64,000 nucleotides of DNA from Brachypodium distachyon (GCF_000005505.3 NC_016131.3:18559501-18623500), one strand, 5' to 3'; counted from the stretch's first letter, positions 22,251-34,683 are shown. Translations and numbers: made by a program. The notes: generated from the sequence alone by a model not told the origin.

Positions 22251-25200
22251 ATGTCCGCCGCCACCGCCGCCGCGGCGCTTCGGCCAACCGAGCCGTTCCC
22301 CATCCCGAGCGGCCTATCACTCGCGCCGCGCCTCAAGCTGCTCCTCTCCTTCTTCCGGGCCGACCTCTCCGTCAGCCCCGTCGACGAGTGGCAGCTCAAG
22401 TCGGCGCTCCTCGCCTTCCTCCGCAACCCGCCGCTCTCCCTCTCCCTCCTCCAAGACTCCGACCTATCCGTCAGCCGCCTTCCGGACCTCCAGAAGCGCC
22501 GTCGAGAGGACCCTGTTGCCTCTGGCGTCCTCCACGTCCGCGATCTCTCCTCCCTCCGCCCCAGCAACCGCAAGGGAGGCGACCATGCCGAGGAGATGAC
22601 CCGAGAGCAGGAGGAAGAGAAGTATTCGCAGTGGCGTAGCTCCCTGGCCGAGCAGCTCTCTGACATCGAGCTCAACCTCAAGGGGGTTATGTACCGGATG
22701 ACCGTCGAGACCCCCCTCTCCGATGACTTCAGGGCGGTGAAGAAATCATGGGAGGATTTCTACGCCTCCGAGCTGTTTAGCAGCAGTATGGGCTAGTTTT
22801 TGTATTCCCCGTTCTTGGTTGTGTTTGCTGCTACATGGACTTGTATGATGCTTTGCTGGTTTCAGGGAATCCGGTGAGGAAGATAGCAAAAAGACCAGAC
22901 ACGATTATTGTCCGAGGTGTGCCATCCAGGTGGTTTGCTGAGACGAGGATATCATCGAAGGCATCCATGTTGGTCACCCACACCATCTTCTCGGCGCTTG
23001 GCAAAATAAGGTTCATTCTTGTGTTCTTGACCCTTGTTTTGGTTTATTATCCAGCACCTATTTTGGCTTCAATGAGCCACAACTATGCAGGCCGAAGAAT
23101 TATGGCTCCCAAAGAATCAATGCCACCAAAATTGGAATCTGCTAAGGCCTAAGGACACCTTAACAGACCAAACATGAGCTACCTTGTACCTTCAATAGAA
23201 ACCCAGAAACCATTGTATGTGTGTGATGCTTGTTTTGGTCTATTATAGATCACCTATTTTGGCTCGAATGCGCCAGAACTCTGCAGGTCAAAGTAGTAGG
23301 GGCCCCAAAGAATTAATGCCACCAAAACTGGAATCAGGACGCCTTAACAAACCTTACATTAGCTACTTTATACCTTCAATAATCAATATGAACCCAAAAC
23401 AGCGTTTCTGATTTATTTGTAGAACATAACTGTTCTCACACACATTCCCTGTTCCCAAAATACACACATAGCTTTAACTTTATACACGAATAGAAATAAT
23501 TCAGTATCATTCGAAGGTTCCTTATATGTGTTCTCTAATAGGATGCGGCCATGTATAAGCTCCTTTTTCCTTTTGACATGTTGCTTTCTATCTGATTCTC
23601 CAAGTCTAAGCTAATTTGGCACGTAAAACCAGTAACAACTTCGTGTGGTTTCTATGTTCACAAATATTGGTGTAACTTAGTCGATTATATTCTTGATACT
23701 CAGGATTCATAGCAAAAAGTTACTGGCCCAGTAATAAAGAATATTAAGGATCGAGTTGTGGAACAATGTATCTTAGGAAACCTTCTTTATTACTTCCTCC
23801 GATCCATAATAAGTGTCTCAGACTTAGTACAACTTTGTACTAAATCTGAGACACTTATTATGGATTGGAGGGAGTACTTATTGGTGCCAGTTATTGTGCA
23901 AGTGAAATCCACAGCACACAAAATAGCACAGGTTGCAATATCCTAACTTGATTAGATAATTAGGCATTTAGTATTGATAATAAATAAAGTGCTTTGACTC
24001 TGACTAATTAGGCTGCGAGCGTTACATTTTTTATCTGGTTTTTCCTCCAAAAGCTCGGTTAAAACTTATAGAAGAAAAACCGTTATGGTGTTTATGGAAC
24101 GGGCAAGTAGTCATTTAAGGTGATGACATGGCTGATTGCCTGATTTTCGTATTATTTTTTCCTGAAGTACAAGTCGATAGGGCAGAAGCCCAGGATTTAT
24201 ATTTGAAACAGTTATTGGAAAAAGATTTCAGATCCATTTTTAAGAAAAGGTGCAGTATATAGTATGCTAGATAATACTTTGAAACATCGTAGTTCAAATT
24301 CTGGGCTTCATTAAAATCCTCATGGCTAATTTGATTTGCTGGGCACCATCTGAATTATTAATTGATTTCCTCTGAGTTAGCTTCATGAAAGTGTGATCTA
24401 CATATTCTTCCATTCCATATTTTATGCTTGGCATCCTTATAGCTTCAGTAATATCTTATTAGCCCGTAATGCAGTGTGAATGTTTATGTCCTCTTGATGC
24501 TTTGGTTCACTGCTGGTTATTTCTCTCTCTAAATTTATCCCCTCTTGAATTCACAGGACTCTAAATATTTCTGATGATGATGAATTAGGAGCAAGAAAAG
24601 ATGATGCTAGTAAGGGTCTTATATCTGGACTCAATTGCAAGGTGTGGGTGCAATTTGAGAGTTATGATGACTTCCACAATGCAATGAAGGCATTATGTGG
24701 ACGTTCATTAGAGAAGGTAAAGTTTGAATATTCTATTACTTGATGTCTTTTAACCCTCCACCCCTATTAGTACGAACTAAGATAACACAGGAGAATGCCA
24801 ACATCTACTTCACTATATTTATAACTGTACACCTGATACTTTATTACTGCCTATTGGCAATGGTCAGTATCTTTCGCGTGCCCATTCATGTGTGACATCT
24901 TCACCCTAAGAGTTCACTGTTATCTATTTGTGTTACTTTGTTAGCCATTTGTGGCTTGTCTGGTCACTGTAGCGTCTCGTGAACCCTATGTAGAACCATT
25001 TCGTGGCCCAAGAAGGTTTTTACTTACAGTTTTGACTCGTGTAATGTATCGACCCTTTCAAAGCGAGTCGCAAGGAATAACTTTGTGGACTTACATTTTT
25101 TATTAATCATGTCAAAAGTATTCCAAATAGTATTACTTATATGCTCAAATCAAGTCAAAACCATATGTCAGTTTGGTAGAACCTTTACTTTTTTAATGGA

Positions 25201-26304
25201 AGTTTGTGGTATCATGATATGGCCCATTTGATATATTCTGATCGGGCACTATAGACTAAAGAACAGATGGCTTGTAGTCACTGTGCTCTACTACACATTA
25301 TGCATCAATGTCTAATACATGTTTGTATTCTGTATGTTGGAAACATAATGGAAGCTGACTTGTTTCATTTCTTTTGAAGGAAGGATCACGGTTGAAAGTA
25401 GACTACGAAGTGACATGGGACAGCAAAGGTTTTTTTCGTAATGCACAATATGAGCCTGCTCAGAGCAAACTAGAAGAAAGAGATGCATCCGTACATGGAA
25501 GGAAGAAACACCATGCCTCACGAATTGAATCGGATCATAGGAAGAGATTCAGGGTAGGTTACCTCTGGTATACCAAAAAAATTTCAACTCTGATGTGGTG
25601 TGCTTAGACTCCATGCAACCGTTCCTGCCAAATATATTTTGAGAAATTGTCTCATTTTATCTTGTACATGGTTGGGCTTCAAAGTTCAAACTGGATATAT
25701 GTGCAGCATGTGGAATACTAGGCAATGCTGTAGTTCACATGCATATATGTATCTTCATGTGCAGTTAACAGAGCACGATCACGGGGTGCAATATCAATCA
25801 CATGCCTATTTAAAACTTTAGATGCCAGGGATAGTGCCTCCATTTGTCCTGTATTAGAAGAAATTCACAGAATTAATCATGCCTTCCAGTAAAATTTCCA
25901 CCCCTGGCCCAAAGTTTTTCAGGATAATCAAGGAATTGTAAAGTTTGCTATTTTGGGTACATTTTTTACGATGTCCATTATTTCTTTTCTTCTTTCGAGT
26001 TCTTGGTTAGTCTAATGGGTTGTGAGCATTTCTCGGTGCTAATCTTGTCAATTCTAATTATCCGTTCCTCGACATTTAATGCACTCCTTTTCTGTCTTGC
26101 TCTGTATCAAAATAGTTGTCTTCTTAGCCTCTTCAGTTCTTCTCGAAATAGCTGTCCTTGCACTTCCAGTGTAGTTTTAGCCGCTTAGTTCTAATTTGAC
26201 CCTTCATCAATGCTACTAAAAATATGTGCTGCTGCATGCATGAGTACTATGCTTTCCTTGACATTTTGTAACATCTAATTCTTCGGGTGGTACTTCAGGA
26301 TTGA
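22251..26304 (+). CDS. A-kinase anchor protein 17A-like RRM protein
   Basis: Five exons: 22251-22785, 22866-23010, 24557-24716, 25380-25553 and 26299-26304, the last coding only Asp plus stop. They join in frame to 339 residues. The N-terminal half is Leu-rich, then charged (MTREQEEEKYSQWRSSLAEQ). The central segment DTIIVRGVPSRWFAE (from residue 190) and KVWVQFESYDDFHNAMKAL form an RRM-like fold as in AKAP17A/XE7 proteins, which are linked to splicing in animals. The C-terminus is basic (RKKHH, DHRKRFRD). Likely nuclear RNA-processing role, by analogy. The first exon is preceded by a stop-free in-frame stretch from 22071, but the ATG at 22251 sits in a good context (CTACCATG). Intron 2 contains a tandem duplication and a MITE. 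Confidence 0.85.
23030..23400 (+). repeat. Tandem duplication in intron 2 of the AKAP17A-like gene
   Basis: Two copies of about 185 bp, 23030-23215 and 23226-23400. They share CTTGTTTTGGT.TATTAT, CACCTATTTTGGCT, AATGCCACCAAAA.TGGAATC, CCTTAACA and TACCTTCAATA in the same order, with moderate divergence. Intronic, no coding effect seen. Confidence 0.75.
23793..23874. mobile_element. Stowaway MITE, near-perfect hairpin
   Basis: 82 bp between TA dinucleotides at 23791-23792 and 23875-23876. The arms AAGTGTCTCAGACTTAGTAC and its reverse complement pair almost throughout, with a loop of a few bases (AACTTT). Tc1/Mariner type; lies in intron 2 of the gene at 22251. Confidence 0.9.
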
Positions 26305-27159
26305 TGGCACAAGGACTTCATAGATGGTGAAATGTTACAAGGAGGAAGTTGGTTGTATTGTACGGTTGTACCATCGTAATCTTTCGTGTTCCTTATTTAT
26401 TTATTTATTTTTTATATCTCCTTTTTCATCTCATTAATCTAACTGCCAAATCATTCTGTTTTAGTGCTGATTGCCAATTTGTAGTTATTACTGCAAGTGT
26501 GGTTCTATCTGGTTGATACCCATGTTGACAATTGAATGAGAATGGGATGGATACCCCCTGCACATTCCAAACATTACCGTTGTTGTGAAATGATGGTGTT
26601 GAGCGTGTCGTTAGTTTATTTTCGGCCGTGAAAGTCGAACACTCAACAAGGAGTTTCTGTTCTTAATTGACTTCAGGAAAGGGCGTTGTTCAAGCATCTA
26701 GAAGCACACACGCTGACTTACGTCCCATCCGTTTTAAACATCTAGAATCAAGATCACATGCTGTTATTAGTCTCCACTGTCCTCTACAATGCTGATGCAC
26801 ATGTCCAGCCTGAATCCGAAAGTTCTTAGGCATTGGCACATGGTGCATATTTCAAACAACGTACAGATGAGCTGTTACTCTCGAAATTAGCCAGAATTGA
26901 CCACTAACAACAGTCAATTGTCCGAGTTCGCTGAACACTTTTTTTTTCCTGGGTAGCCACACATGAAGGGGCTGATTTGTTTTACATGGACGCTTCAGTT
27001 ACAAATCTACAGCCAGTTCCTTTCCGGTTGCAAAAAGGAAGAAACGAAGCTGAAAAAAGGGGGAAAGATAAGATAATCTCCAAACTTGATCTTTCTGGCT
27101 ACCCTGCCGTAACGAAATATTTACAACACGGCAATATTTTCCTTTTCCTAAAATTCGAA
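26305..27159. other. Intergenic between convergent genes
   Basis: Holds the probable 3' UTR of the AKAP17A-like gene (AT-rich, ATTTATTTATTT near 26400) and, near 27160, the end of the minus-strand ZCF37-like gene. No other feature recognised. Confidence 0.4.
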
Positions 27160-27915
27160 TTACCCTTTCTTTCCTTTCGGATGGCTTGTCGGCGAAACCA
27201 CCTCGTGGGCACCGGAGCTGCTCCCCCTCTTGCCATGCGAAGGAGGAGGCAACGACGCCCAGGTAAGCTTCTCGCCGACCTTCCTGCCGATCTTATTTTT
27301 AGTCCCCATGGATCTCCGCTGTCCTTGATCTCCTTTCTCGCCGCTCAAGATGGGCACGAGGTACCACCAGACGGAGGTGCAGCAGATGGCGAACACCCTC
27401 CCGAACACCACCAGGCCCGCCAGCAGCAGCACCGCCACCAACGGCCAGTACTGGCTCGGCCTCCACCTCTCGACGGCGCCTGCCGCCTTCTTCGCCGGAT
27501 CCGCCTTCGGAGCCGCTACCGCGGCGACTCCTCTTGGGCTGGCGGAGGCGGACTCCGTCGACGGCGACTTGCAGCACTTCTTGTTGGGGTCCACCTTGGC
27601 GGCGGGCTGCTGCTCTTGGTCCGGCGGGAGCTTGACGACGATGGGCACCCAGCCCTTGGGGCCGGACTGCACGAACCGGACCATGACGCGGTCGCTGCTG
27701 GCGTCGACGCGGCGCAGCACCTTCTCCCGCCGGGATTCGAGCTCCGCGAGCACGGTGGAGAACTTGTCGAGCCCGCGCGACGCGTAGGGGTTCTCCTTCT
27801 TCTTCGTCTTCTTCTTCCCCGCGTCCGGTGACTTGATCTTCTTCGTCTTGATCTTCTCCTTGTCGACGTCCTTGAAGCTGCCCGTGCCGCAGAAGGTCAT
27901 TTCTTCCTCTCGCAT
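27160..27915 (-). CDS. ZCF37: ZCF37-like plant membrane protein
   Basis: Single-exon frame of 251 residues. The N-terminus MREEEMTFCGTGSFKDVD, the Lys-rich stretch, then NPYASRGLDKFSTVLAELE and VRFVQSGPKGWVPIVVKLP, are the conserved blocks of the plant ZCF37 family, whose biochemical role is unknown. A hydrophobic segment, PLVAVLLLAGLVVFGRVFAI, is a likely single membrane span. The C-terminus ends EVVSP.SHPKGKKG. Two possible starts are 27915 (A at -3) and 27900. The frame is open further upstream to 27981, but the codon there is TTG, so it is not used. An unannotated intron near the C-terminus cannot be excluded. Confidence 0.8.
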   Translation of the reverse strand: MREEEMTFCGTGSFKDVDKEKIKTKKIKSPDAGKKKTKKKENPYASRGLDKFSTVLAELESRREKVLRRVDASSDRVMVRFVQSGPKGWVPIVVKLPPDQEQQPAAKVDPNKKCCKSPSTESASASPRGVAAVAAPKADPAKKAAGAVERWRPSQYWPLVAVLLLAGLVVFGRVFAICCTSVWWYLVPILSGEKGDQGQRRSMGTKNKIGRKVGEKLTWASLPPPSHGKRGSSSGAHEVVSPTSHPKGKKG

Positions 27916-29458
27916 GCTACCGTTTAGCGCTTTCTCTGTCAGGCAGGAAGAAGAAGAACCGTCTGAATTCAAAGGGGGCAACTCCGCAACTTGGATAACT
28001 GCGAGGTTTGCTACTCCCGTCTATGCTGTCTGTGTCGTTCTGTTTGGGTTTGTGGTTGTCTTGGGGACGAGACGAGACGGCTCGATCATATTAAGGCCAT
28101 TGGGCGGTTGTACTGGAGCGCGCTCGGTCAAGCCTGGAGGTTCCTGGTTGTACTGCAGCGGTACTATTCAATTGCATGCCTTGCTTGCCACGCTTGACCC
28201 GGTAAAGAAATGAAATGTTGCGTCCCTGTTGCGAGAATCTTCTTCCCAGAGCAACACGAGCTTTAACAAACAGTACTATTCGTACTCAAAATCGGTTGGC
28301 AAACAACGGTTTAACTAATCAAATATGTACTTTATAGTAGTACTCCGTGAGTATGTCATGAATCTGCTGCATCAAGTAATCCATGACGCGCACGGGTATC
28401 TGTATTGTCCGGTTCCTATTGCCATCAATCTTGTTGTTTGTTGGTTATCCGTCGAGCTCATGCAGATCATTCATTGGTTCATCAGCCTGTGCAGATAAAT
28501 TGACTCCCAACTCCGCTTAATTGAGTGCTTGACCCCAGACCCGAGCGGCGCACCGGTTGGCTGCATCGATTCCATTCCGCGAGCGGCGCCGCGCGCGAGA
28601 GCACGACGTCGCCCGCGTGATTCCCGTGCCGGTTAATACCCAATTTTCGGCTCAGGATTTAGTGCTGATCGCACTCTGCGGCGTGCTGAACCCAGCGGTG
28701 AGATTTGATTGCTGGACAAGGCGTGGACTCTCTCTGCTTCGTCTCGTAAGCCTTATCGTGTCAAGATCATTAAACTAACGCAAGTCCTTGACTGAATCAA
28801 CGGCTGCGATTCGTAGTACTTGCAGAATAATTTACCACGGTCAGTTTTTTAGTGTTATTGCGCAAGTCAAAGGAGGAGACAAATTGGCGGGTTCGCTGAG
28901 TTGCGCTACTCTGCCTGCCCATCATTTGTTTTGGCTGATCTCCCTCCGTTTTTGACTTCCCATTTTGAATGATTAAACGAGGGATTTTGAGGTCTCTGGA
29001 AGCATGGATCTTCCTTGCGGTTAGCTAGCTAACACGAAGCTACCTACGTGTATTGAAGAATGCTTTAGGAATCCCTCGCACGGACGGAAGAGATGATGAC
29101 TTGAGAAAGTTCGAAAGGAAAATTAAGCTATTCCTAGCAGTACCGCTGAGGCTGTCACGGATTGATTAGTGTTATCTGCTTGTTAGCACTCGGAACTCTG
29201 AAAGGGATATAATGCAAATTGGTTGCCACGATGGCTCCTGATGTCAACCCTTCTGGATGGATTGTGTGACCAATATGCCTGCATAGAAGGATGCGGATGT
29301 ACGTCGTCGTTTGGTACTACTACCATCATCCTGACTCGTGCCATCGTTCCATCACAGCTCACAGGGTTCTTCCCTCTTTCATCATCGAAAAGAAAGAGAT
29401 ATTTGCCCCTTTCCTTAAAGGTCATCTCCTTTTTTTCCCCGAGGATGGGTACGAGTTC
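27916..29458. other. Intergenic, no gene recognised
   Basis: Upstream region of the minus-strand ZCF37-like gene, then 1.3 kb without recognisable genes or named repeats. Small open frames near 28557 and 29223 have no protein signature. The last bases (ATAAT, 29459-29463) are the left target duplication of the Copia element. Confidence 0.4.
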
Positions 29459-29463
29459 ATAAT

Positions 29464-29680
29464 TGTTGGAGGGACTTGTAGGTGTGAGTAACAAATACCA
29501 GGTCCTATTTGTAAACTGTAATATTGTAAAAATAAACAGAGAACAGAACTGTGAGGTGTGTGTGCGCGCGCGCGCGCGTTCGACAAGCCTCTAGAAACCC
29601 CTGTTTCTTCTCCAGCCTCCTCACTTCGATTTCTGATTGTTCTTGTTGGATTGATGAATCTTTGATGGTGGTCTTCATCA
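29464..29680 (+). repeat. 5' LTR of Copia element
   Basis: 217 bp, starts TGTTGGAGGG and ends TCATCA. It contains a GT/GC microsatellite near 29558-29579 that is shorter in the 3' copy. The last three bases were chosen because only this end makes both the PBS spacing and the ATAAT duplication exact. Confidence 0.9.
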
Positions 29681-29693
29681 TGGTATCAGAGCC
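29681..29693 (+). promoter_or_regulatory. Copia primer-binding site (initiator tRNA-Met type)
   Basis: TGGTATCAGAGCC directly after the 5' LTR. It is complementary to the 3' end of plant initiator tRNA-Met, the usual Copia primer. Confidence 0.85.
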
Positions 29694-29992
29694 TGCGTGG
29701 CCATCCACGTCGGAAGCTGGCCGGTGGTGAATCGAGGGTGATTTGGTGCAGGCGGCGACATTGGACGCGATTTGGTGGACTTGAAGCTGTGGAGGCGATT
29801 CGTTGTCTGAGGGCGGAGACAGTGACTCCGATTTCTGCAGTGGATTCGAGCTTCATCCCGACAACGGCGGTTAGTCCTGGGTTGACTGGTGGCGACGAGG
29901 TGTGAGAGAGACGTCGGGAACTGGTATCTAGGTGTGTTTGGGGAGATTTAATTTTGGTGTTTGTGGTGGTCTGGTACTGGTGGAGTAAAAAG

Positions 29993-31309
29993 ATGGGTGA
30001 CGATGATGGTTCCCTTCAGTGGTTACAGCAAAGGAGCTTGCTGCTGTTCTTCAGGCGATGGATGAGAAATACAGAAGCTTGTTTGATGCAATTAGTAAGC
30101 AAGGACAGAGTTCAAGGACAGACATAGAGAGCAAGGAAGAAATTCATCCCCTACAGATGCCACATGTGAAGTTAGAAGGGCCTGAGAGTTATGCTAGTTG
30201 GGCGGAGCACGCTGAAACCATCTTGATTTCAAGGAAGCTTGAAGGATATGTGCTAGGTACAGTGGAGAAGCCAGTAGAGGAGAACTCTAAGGAGGGCCAG
30301 AGGTGGAAGATGACCAATGCTCTTGTGAGGGCATGGTTGCTAAGCTCGGTTTCATCTCAAATTGCAAAGCAAGTAGAGAGGATTAAGGAAGTATCAGAAA
30401 TCTGGAGGTTGTTGAAAGGTACCTTTTCAGGTGTTGGTAATGAAATGCTCGCTTGTAAAATTCAGAAGGAACTGTAGGAACTTAATCAAGGGGATAAAAC
30501 AGTTGTTGAGTATGTATCTGAACTGAAGCGACTATGGAGTGATCTGGACTATTATGATCCTATTGTTTTGGACTGCAGCAAATGTGTTGAAACATACAAT
30601 AAGTGGACGGAGAAGAGACGTGTCAGGGAATTTTTGAATGGGCTCGATTTCAGGTTTGAGAACCGAAGGGCAGCACTTTATGGGGGTGAAAAATTACCAA
30701 GTTTAGAACAAGCCATATCAGCTATCATTAGTGAAGAAACCAGGTTGAAACTTGAGGGAATTGTTTGTCACTCAAACTGGTAATTCTTACAGGACAGTCG
30801 TACCTATAAGCGACAGAACATGTTTTGAGTGTGGTCAAACAGGACATATGCGGGCATCTTGTCCTACGCTGATGGGAGCAGGTCGTGGACGTGGCCAGGA
30901 CTGGGTTGCAAGGGGCCGAGGACGTGGTAGTGGGATTCGTGGTGTAGGCCGTGGGCGTGGAGGCCGGTTTGTGGGCAGGGCAAACAGTTTAACTACCAGT
31001 GAAGAGGTGCCTCAAACTGTGAGTATTCAAATGAGCAAGGAGGATCTAGAAAAATGGCGTCAATTCAAGGAAGCTGCCGCAGGCGACAAGTCACGTCCTG
31101 CTGAAACTTGTGTTGCATCTGCTAATACTAGTGGTAATAATTTTAATTTAAATGCATACGATTGTCCTACTACCCCTTGGTTACTTGATTCTGGAGCCTC
31201 CAGGCACATGGCTCGATCACATAAAGATTTTATTAGTTATGCCCCTGGTCTTAGTGAACAATATGTGAAACTTGCTGATGGTTCTGCTCAGCGCATTAAG
31301 GGATCATGA
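29993..31309 (+). pseudogene. Copia gag and protease region, broken
   Basis: The gag frame 30019-30477 contains LEGPESYASWAEHAETIL and RWKMTNALVRAWLLSSVS and is cut by TAG at 30475. It continues in frame to about 30780 (VREFLNGLDFRFENRRAAL) and then shifts. The zinc knuckle CFECGQTGHMRASC lies at 30821-30862, followed by an Arg/Gly-rich stretch. The aspartic protease shows LLDSGASRHMA near 31180-31210. TGA at 31307 ends the frame inside the protease. The only good upstream ATG, at 29993, is out of phase. These breaks make the element non-autonomous. Confidence 0.85.
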
Positions 31310-31330
31310 ACAGTTTCATGCAGTCCAAAT

Positions 31331-32638
31331 ATGATTTTATCATCTGTCCTGCATGTCCTTTCCTTCCCAATTAATCTCTTATCTGTCAGCTGCATCACGA
31401 ATGAACTTAATTGTGTGGCTCTTTTCTTCCCAACTTGGTGTATGTTTCAGGAGCTTGGTACTGGAAGAAGGCTTGGGAAGGGGACGATGTGTGATGGGTT
31501 ATACTACTTGGATAAAGATGAGTCACCTGTAGTAGCTGCTACAATGTTCTCTTCTCCTCTAAGTGAGCTTTTGTTGCAGCACCGTCGACTAGGGCATATT
31601 CCTTTTGTACTGTTGAGTAAAATTTATCCTGAACTTTATGGCAGGGTTAGTAAGGAGAAGTTAGTTTGTGATGCTTGTGAGTATGGGAAACATACCAGGA
31701 GCTCATACATGCTATTGGATGTTAGGAGTGCAAAACCCTTCGAAACTATACACTCCGATGTGTGGGGCCCTAGTGGAGTATGTTCGATTAATGGATATCG
31801 TTATTTTGTGACGTTTATTGATTGCTGCACTAGAACTACTTGGCTGTACGTGTTGAGAAGTAAAAGTGATGTTTATGAATGCTTCCAAGATTTTCATAAT
31901 TTGGTTAGAACTCAGTATGATGCTTGTGTGAAAATATTTCGTACCGACAATGGTACAGAGTATGTGAATAAGGAATTTGATGAGTATTTGTCTAATTTTG
32001 ATATTATTCATCAAACTACTTGTCCAGGTGCTTCAGAGCAAAATGGCCTAGCTAAGAGGAAGAATAGGCATCTACTAGAGGTAACTCGTTGCTTAATGAT
32101 GGCCATGAATGTCCCAAAAAATTTGTGGAATGAAGCGGTAATGACGGCAGCATATTTGATAAATAGGATGCCTTCAAGAGTTCTCAATTACAAAACACTA
32201 GTAGAGTGCTTAACTGGTAAGAGATCATATATTGTTCCTCCAAAGGTGTTTGGATGTGTATGTTTTGTAAGAGATCACAGACCTTCAGCTGGAAAACTAG
32301 ATGCGAGGGCTTTGAAATGTATATTTGTTGGTTATTCTGGAAAACAAAAAGGTTATAAGTGCTGGTGTCCCTCCGAAAGGAGAATGTTTGTGAGCATGGA
32401 TGTAACATTTAGAGAGCATGAATCATTTTACGGGGAAGCACCTGATTTGACAGATGTGTTTCCTGACTTGTATAGTGTGACAGGAAAGGAAGAGGAGGAA
32501 AATCAAGACATCAACAAAAGAATGGTGACTGGAGTGATTTCAATGAACAATTCAAATGATACAGAAGATGCGATTGATGTGGAACTAGAGCAGCATCCTA
32601 GACGGGGGAGGAAGTCATCACGCAGAACAATGACTTAG
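31331..32638 (+). pseudogene. Copia integrase region
   Basis: Includes the GAG-pre-integrase zinc motif (RRLGHIPF and CDACEYGKHTR) and the core domain with Asp in HSDVWGP and Asp in RTDNGTEY. At the D-X35-E position the expected Glu is Lys: LAKRKNR (AAG, 32054-32056) where Copia integrases have A-E-R-K-N-R. The C-terminal GKR motif region (CLTGKRSYIVPPKVFGCVCF) is present. The frame ends at TAG 32636 and is separated from protease and RT by stops or shifts. Confidence 0.85.
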
Positions 32639-32667
32639 GTGGCCTAGAGCAATCTCTAAAAGAAGAA

Positions 32668-34298
32668 GTGGAACAACAACATGACTTGATTCCGAACTCT
32701 CCAGCACAAGTCTCAGAACTAGCTCCATCAATTTCATCATCTTCGAGCAGTGGTAATCCTCCTCCTTATGATGATCTAGATGTACCCATAGCTCTTAGAA
32801 AAGCATCTCGGTCCAATGATGGTAAACCGCCCTCTAAATTGGATCAATATAAAGTTTTTGGCCGTACTTCTTATTCATCTATTGGGCCATTATATAAATC
32901 ATTTATAGCTGCATTGGATTCCTCTGTTCCTGTGCCACGTGATTGGCAAGAAGCAAAGAAATGTCCAGCATGGAGGGCAGCAATGATAGAGGAGATGACT
33001 GCCCTTGATAAAAATGATACATGGGAGTTAAGTACACTTCCTCCAAATAAGAAAGTAGTGGGGTGCAAATGGGTGTTCACCATAAAACACACACCTGATG
33101 GAAAGGTAGAGAGATACAAGGCTAGATTGGTAGCCAAAGGGTATAGCCAGACATACGGAATAGACTACGATGAGACGTTTTCACCTGTTGCAAAGATGAA
33201 CACTATCAGGACTTTAATTTCAGTAGCTGCAAATCTGAAGTGGGAATTGTTCCAATTGGATGTGAAAAATGCATTTCTGCATGGGGAACTGGAAGAGAAA
33301 GTTTATATGGAGATTCCTCCTGGTTTAATACTAATGAAACTAAGGATAAAGTATGTAGATTGAAAAAATCATTGTATGGGTTAAAACAGTCGCCGAGGGC
33401 CTGGTTTGGTAAACTTCGGAAGGAAATCTGCTCTTGGGATTATCAACAAAGCAATGCAGATCATACTTTATTCTTCAAATATGTTCAAGGGAAAATTGCT
33501 ATACTTATTGTGTATGTTGACGATATTGTGATAACAAGCAATGCTGATGAGGAGATAGCGCGGTTGAAGAAGGCTCTAGCAAGCTCATTTCAAGTCAAGG
33601 ACTTGGGATATCTCCATTATTTTCTCGGTATTGAGGTAGCCTACGGTGCACAAGGTATCTACCTCTCACAAAGAAAGTATGTACTTGATTTGCTCGCAGA
33701 AACTGGAATGTTAGATTGCAAAGCTGCCAGCACACCTATTGAGCAGAATCATCACCTAAAGGCTGACTCAGGTGAACCGGTTGATAAACATAGGTATCAA
33801 AGATTGGTTATGCGCCTAATTTATCTATCGCATACTAGGCCTGATATTGCATATGCCGTGAGCGTGGTTAGTAGGTATATGCATGATCCCCGAGCTAGTC
33901 ATATGGACGCAGTAAGTAGGATACTGCGGTATCTCAAAGGCTACCCGGGAAAGGGGATTTTATTTTCTAATCATGGAAACTTGGAGATAGAAGGTTTTAC
34001 TGATGCCGACTGGGCTGGTAATCTAGATGATAGAAAGTCTACATCTGGGTATTGTGTATTTGTTGGGGGCAATCTTGTTAGCTGGAGAAGTAAAAAACAA
34101 AATGAGGTTGCAAGATCAACAGCAGAGGTTGAATTTAGATCAATGGCATCAGGCTTGTGTGAATTAATGTGGTTAAGGATACTACTCTCAGAACTTCGAC
34201 TTAATGGTGCACCTATTCAACTATATTGTGATAATCAAGCTACCATCAACATAGTGAATAATCCCTTCATCATGATTGGACTAAACATATTGAGATAG
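32668..34298 (+). pseudogene. Copia reverse transcriptase and RNase H, frameshifted
   Basis: First part, 32668-33363: [40 protein letters not shown] and [15 protein letters not shown]. The frame then shifts. The second frame, to 34298, has [15 protein letters not shown] and the active-site YVDD (33513-33524). It then shows the connection domain and RNase H motifs FTDADWAG, STSGYCVFVGG and LYCDNQATINIVNNP, before another shift. All catalytic motifs remain readable but no continuous polyprotein exists. Confidence 0.9.
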
Positions 34299-34458
34299 AC
34301 AGAAATTTTATTAAAGAGAAATTAGATGAAGGGATGCTCCAAATATCTTATGTCAGGTCATCTGATCAACTTGCTGATATTTTAACTAAGAGTGTCAGCT
34401 ATGTCCTTTGTAAATGCTTGTGACAAGATGAGGCTTATTGATATCTTTGCCTCATCTT

Positions 34459-34467
34459 GAGGGGGAG
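34459..34467 (+). promoter_or_regulatory. Copia polypurine tract
   Basis: GAGGGGGAG immediately before the 3' LTR, the plus-strand priming site expected in a Copia element. Confidence 0.85.
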
Positions 34468-34683
34468 TGTTGGAGGGACTTGTAGGTGTGAGTAAGAAAT
34501 ACCAGGGTCCTATTTGTAAACTGTAATATTGTAAAAATAAACAGAGAGCAGAACTGTGAGGGGTGTGTGCGCGCGCGCGCGTTCGACAAGCTTCTAGAAA
34601 CCCCTATTTCTTCTCCAGGCTCCTCACTTCGATTTCTGATTGTTCTTGTTGGATTGATGAATCTCTGATGGTGGTCTTCAGCA
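34468..34683 (+). repeat. 3' LTR of Copia element
   Basis: 216 bp, starts TGTTGGAGGG and ends TCAGCA, followed by the target duplication ATAAT. It differs from the 5' LTR by about eight base changes and a shorter GT/GC tract. Confidence 0.9.

Larger units (their letters stand above)
29464..34683 (+). mobile_element. Ty1/Copia LTR retrotransposon, full length but coding-dead
   Basis: 5.2-kb element with two short LTRs, a perfect 5-bp target duplication ATAAT (29459-29463 and 34684-34688), a primer-binding site right after the 5' LTR and a purine tract before the 3' LTR. Domain order gag, protease, integrase, RT, RNase H defines Copia. I count about eight substitutions plus short indels between the two LTRs over roughly 213 bp (near 4%). 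At 1.3e-8 substitutions per site per year (assumed grass LTR rate) this suggests an insertion roughly 1.5 million years old. Confidence 0.95.

Noticed and set aside
27916..27981. Upstream extension of the ZCF37-like protein
   Set aside because: The first codon of the longer frame is TTG, not ATG. Conserved family sequence starts at MREEE/MTFCGTG.
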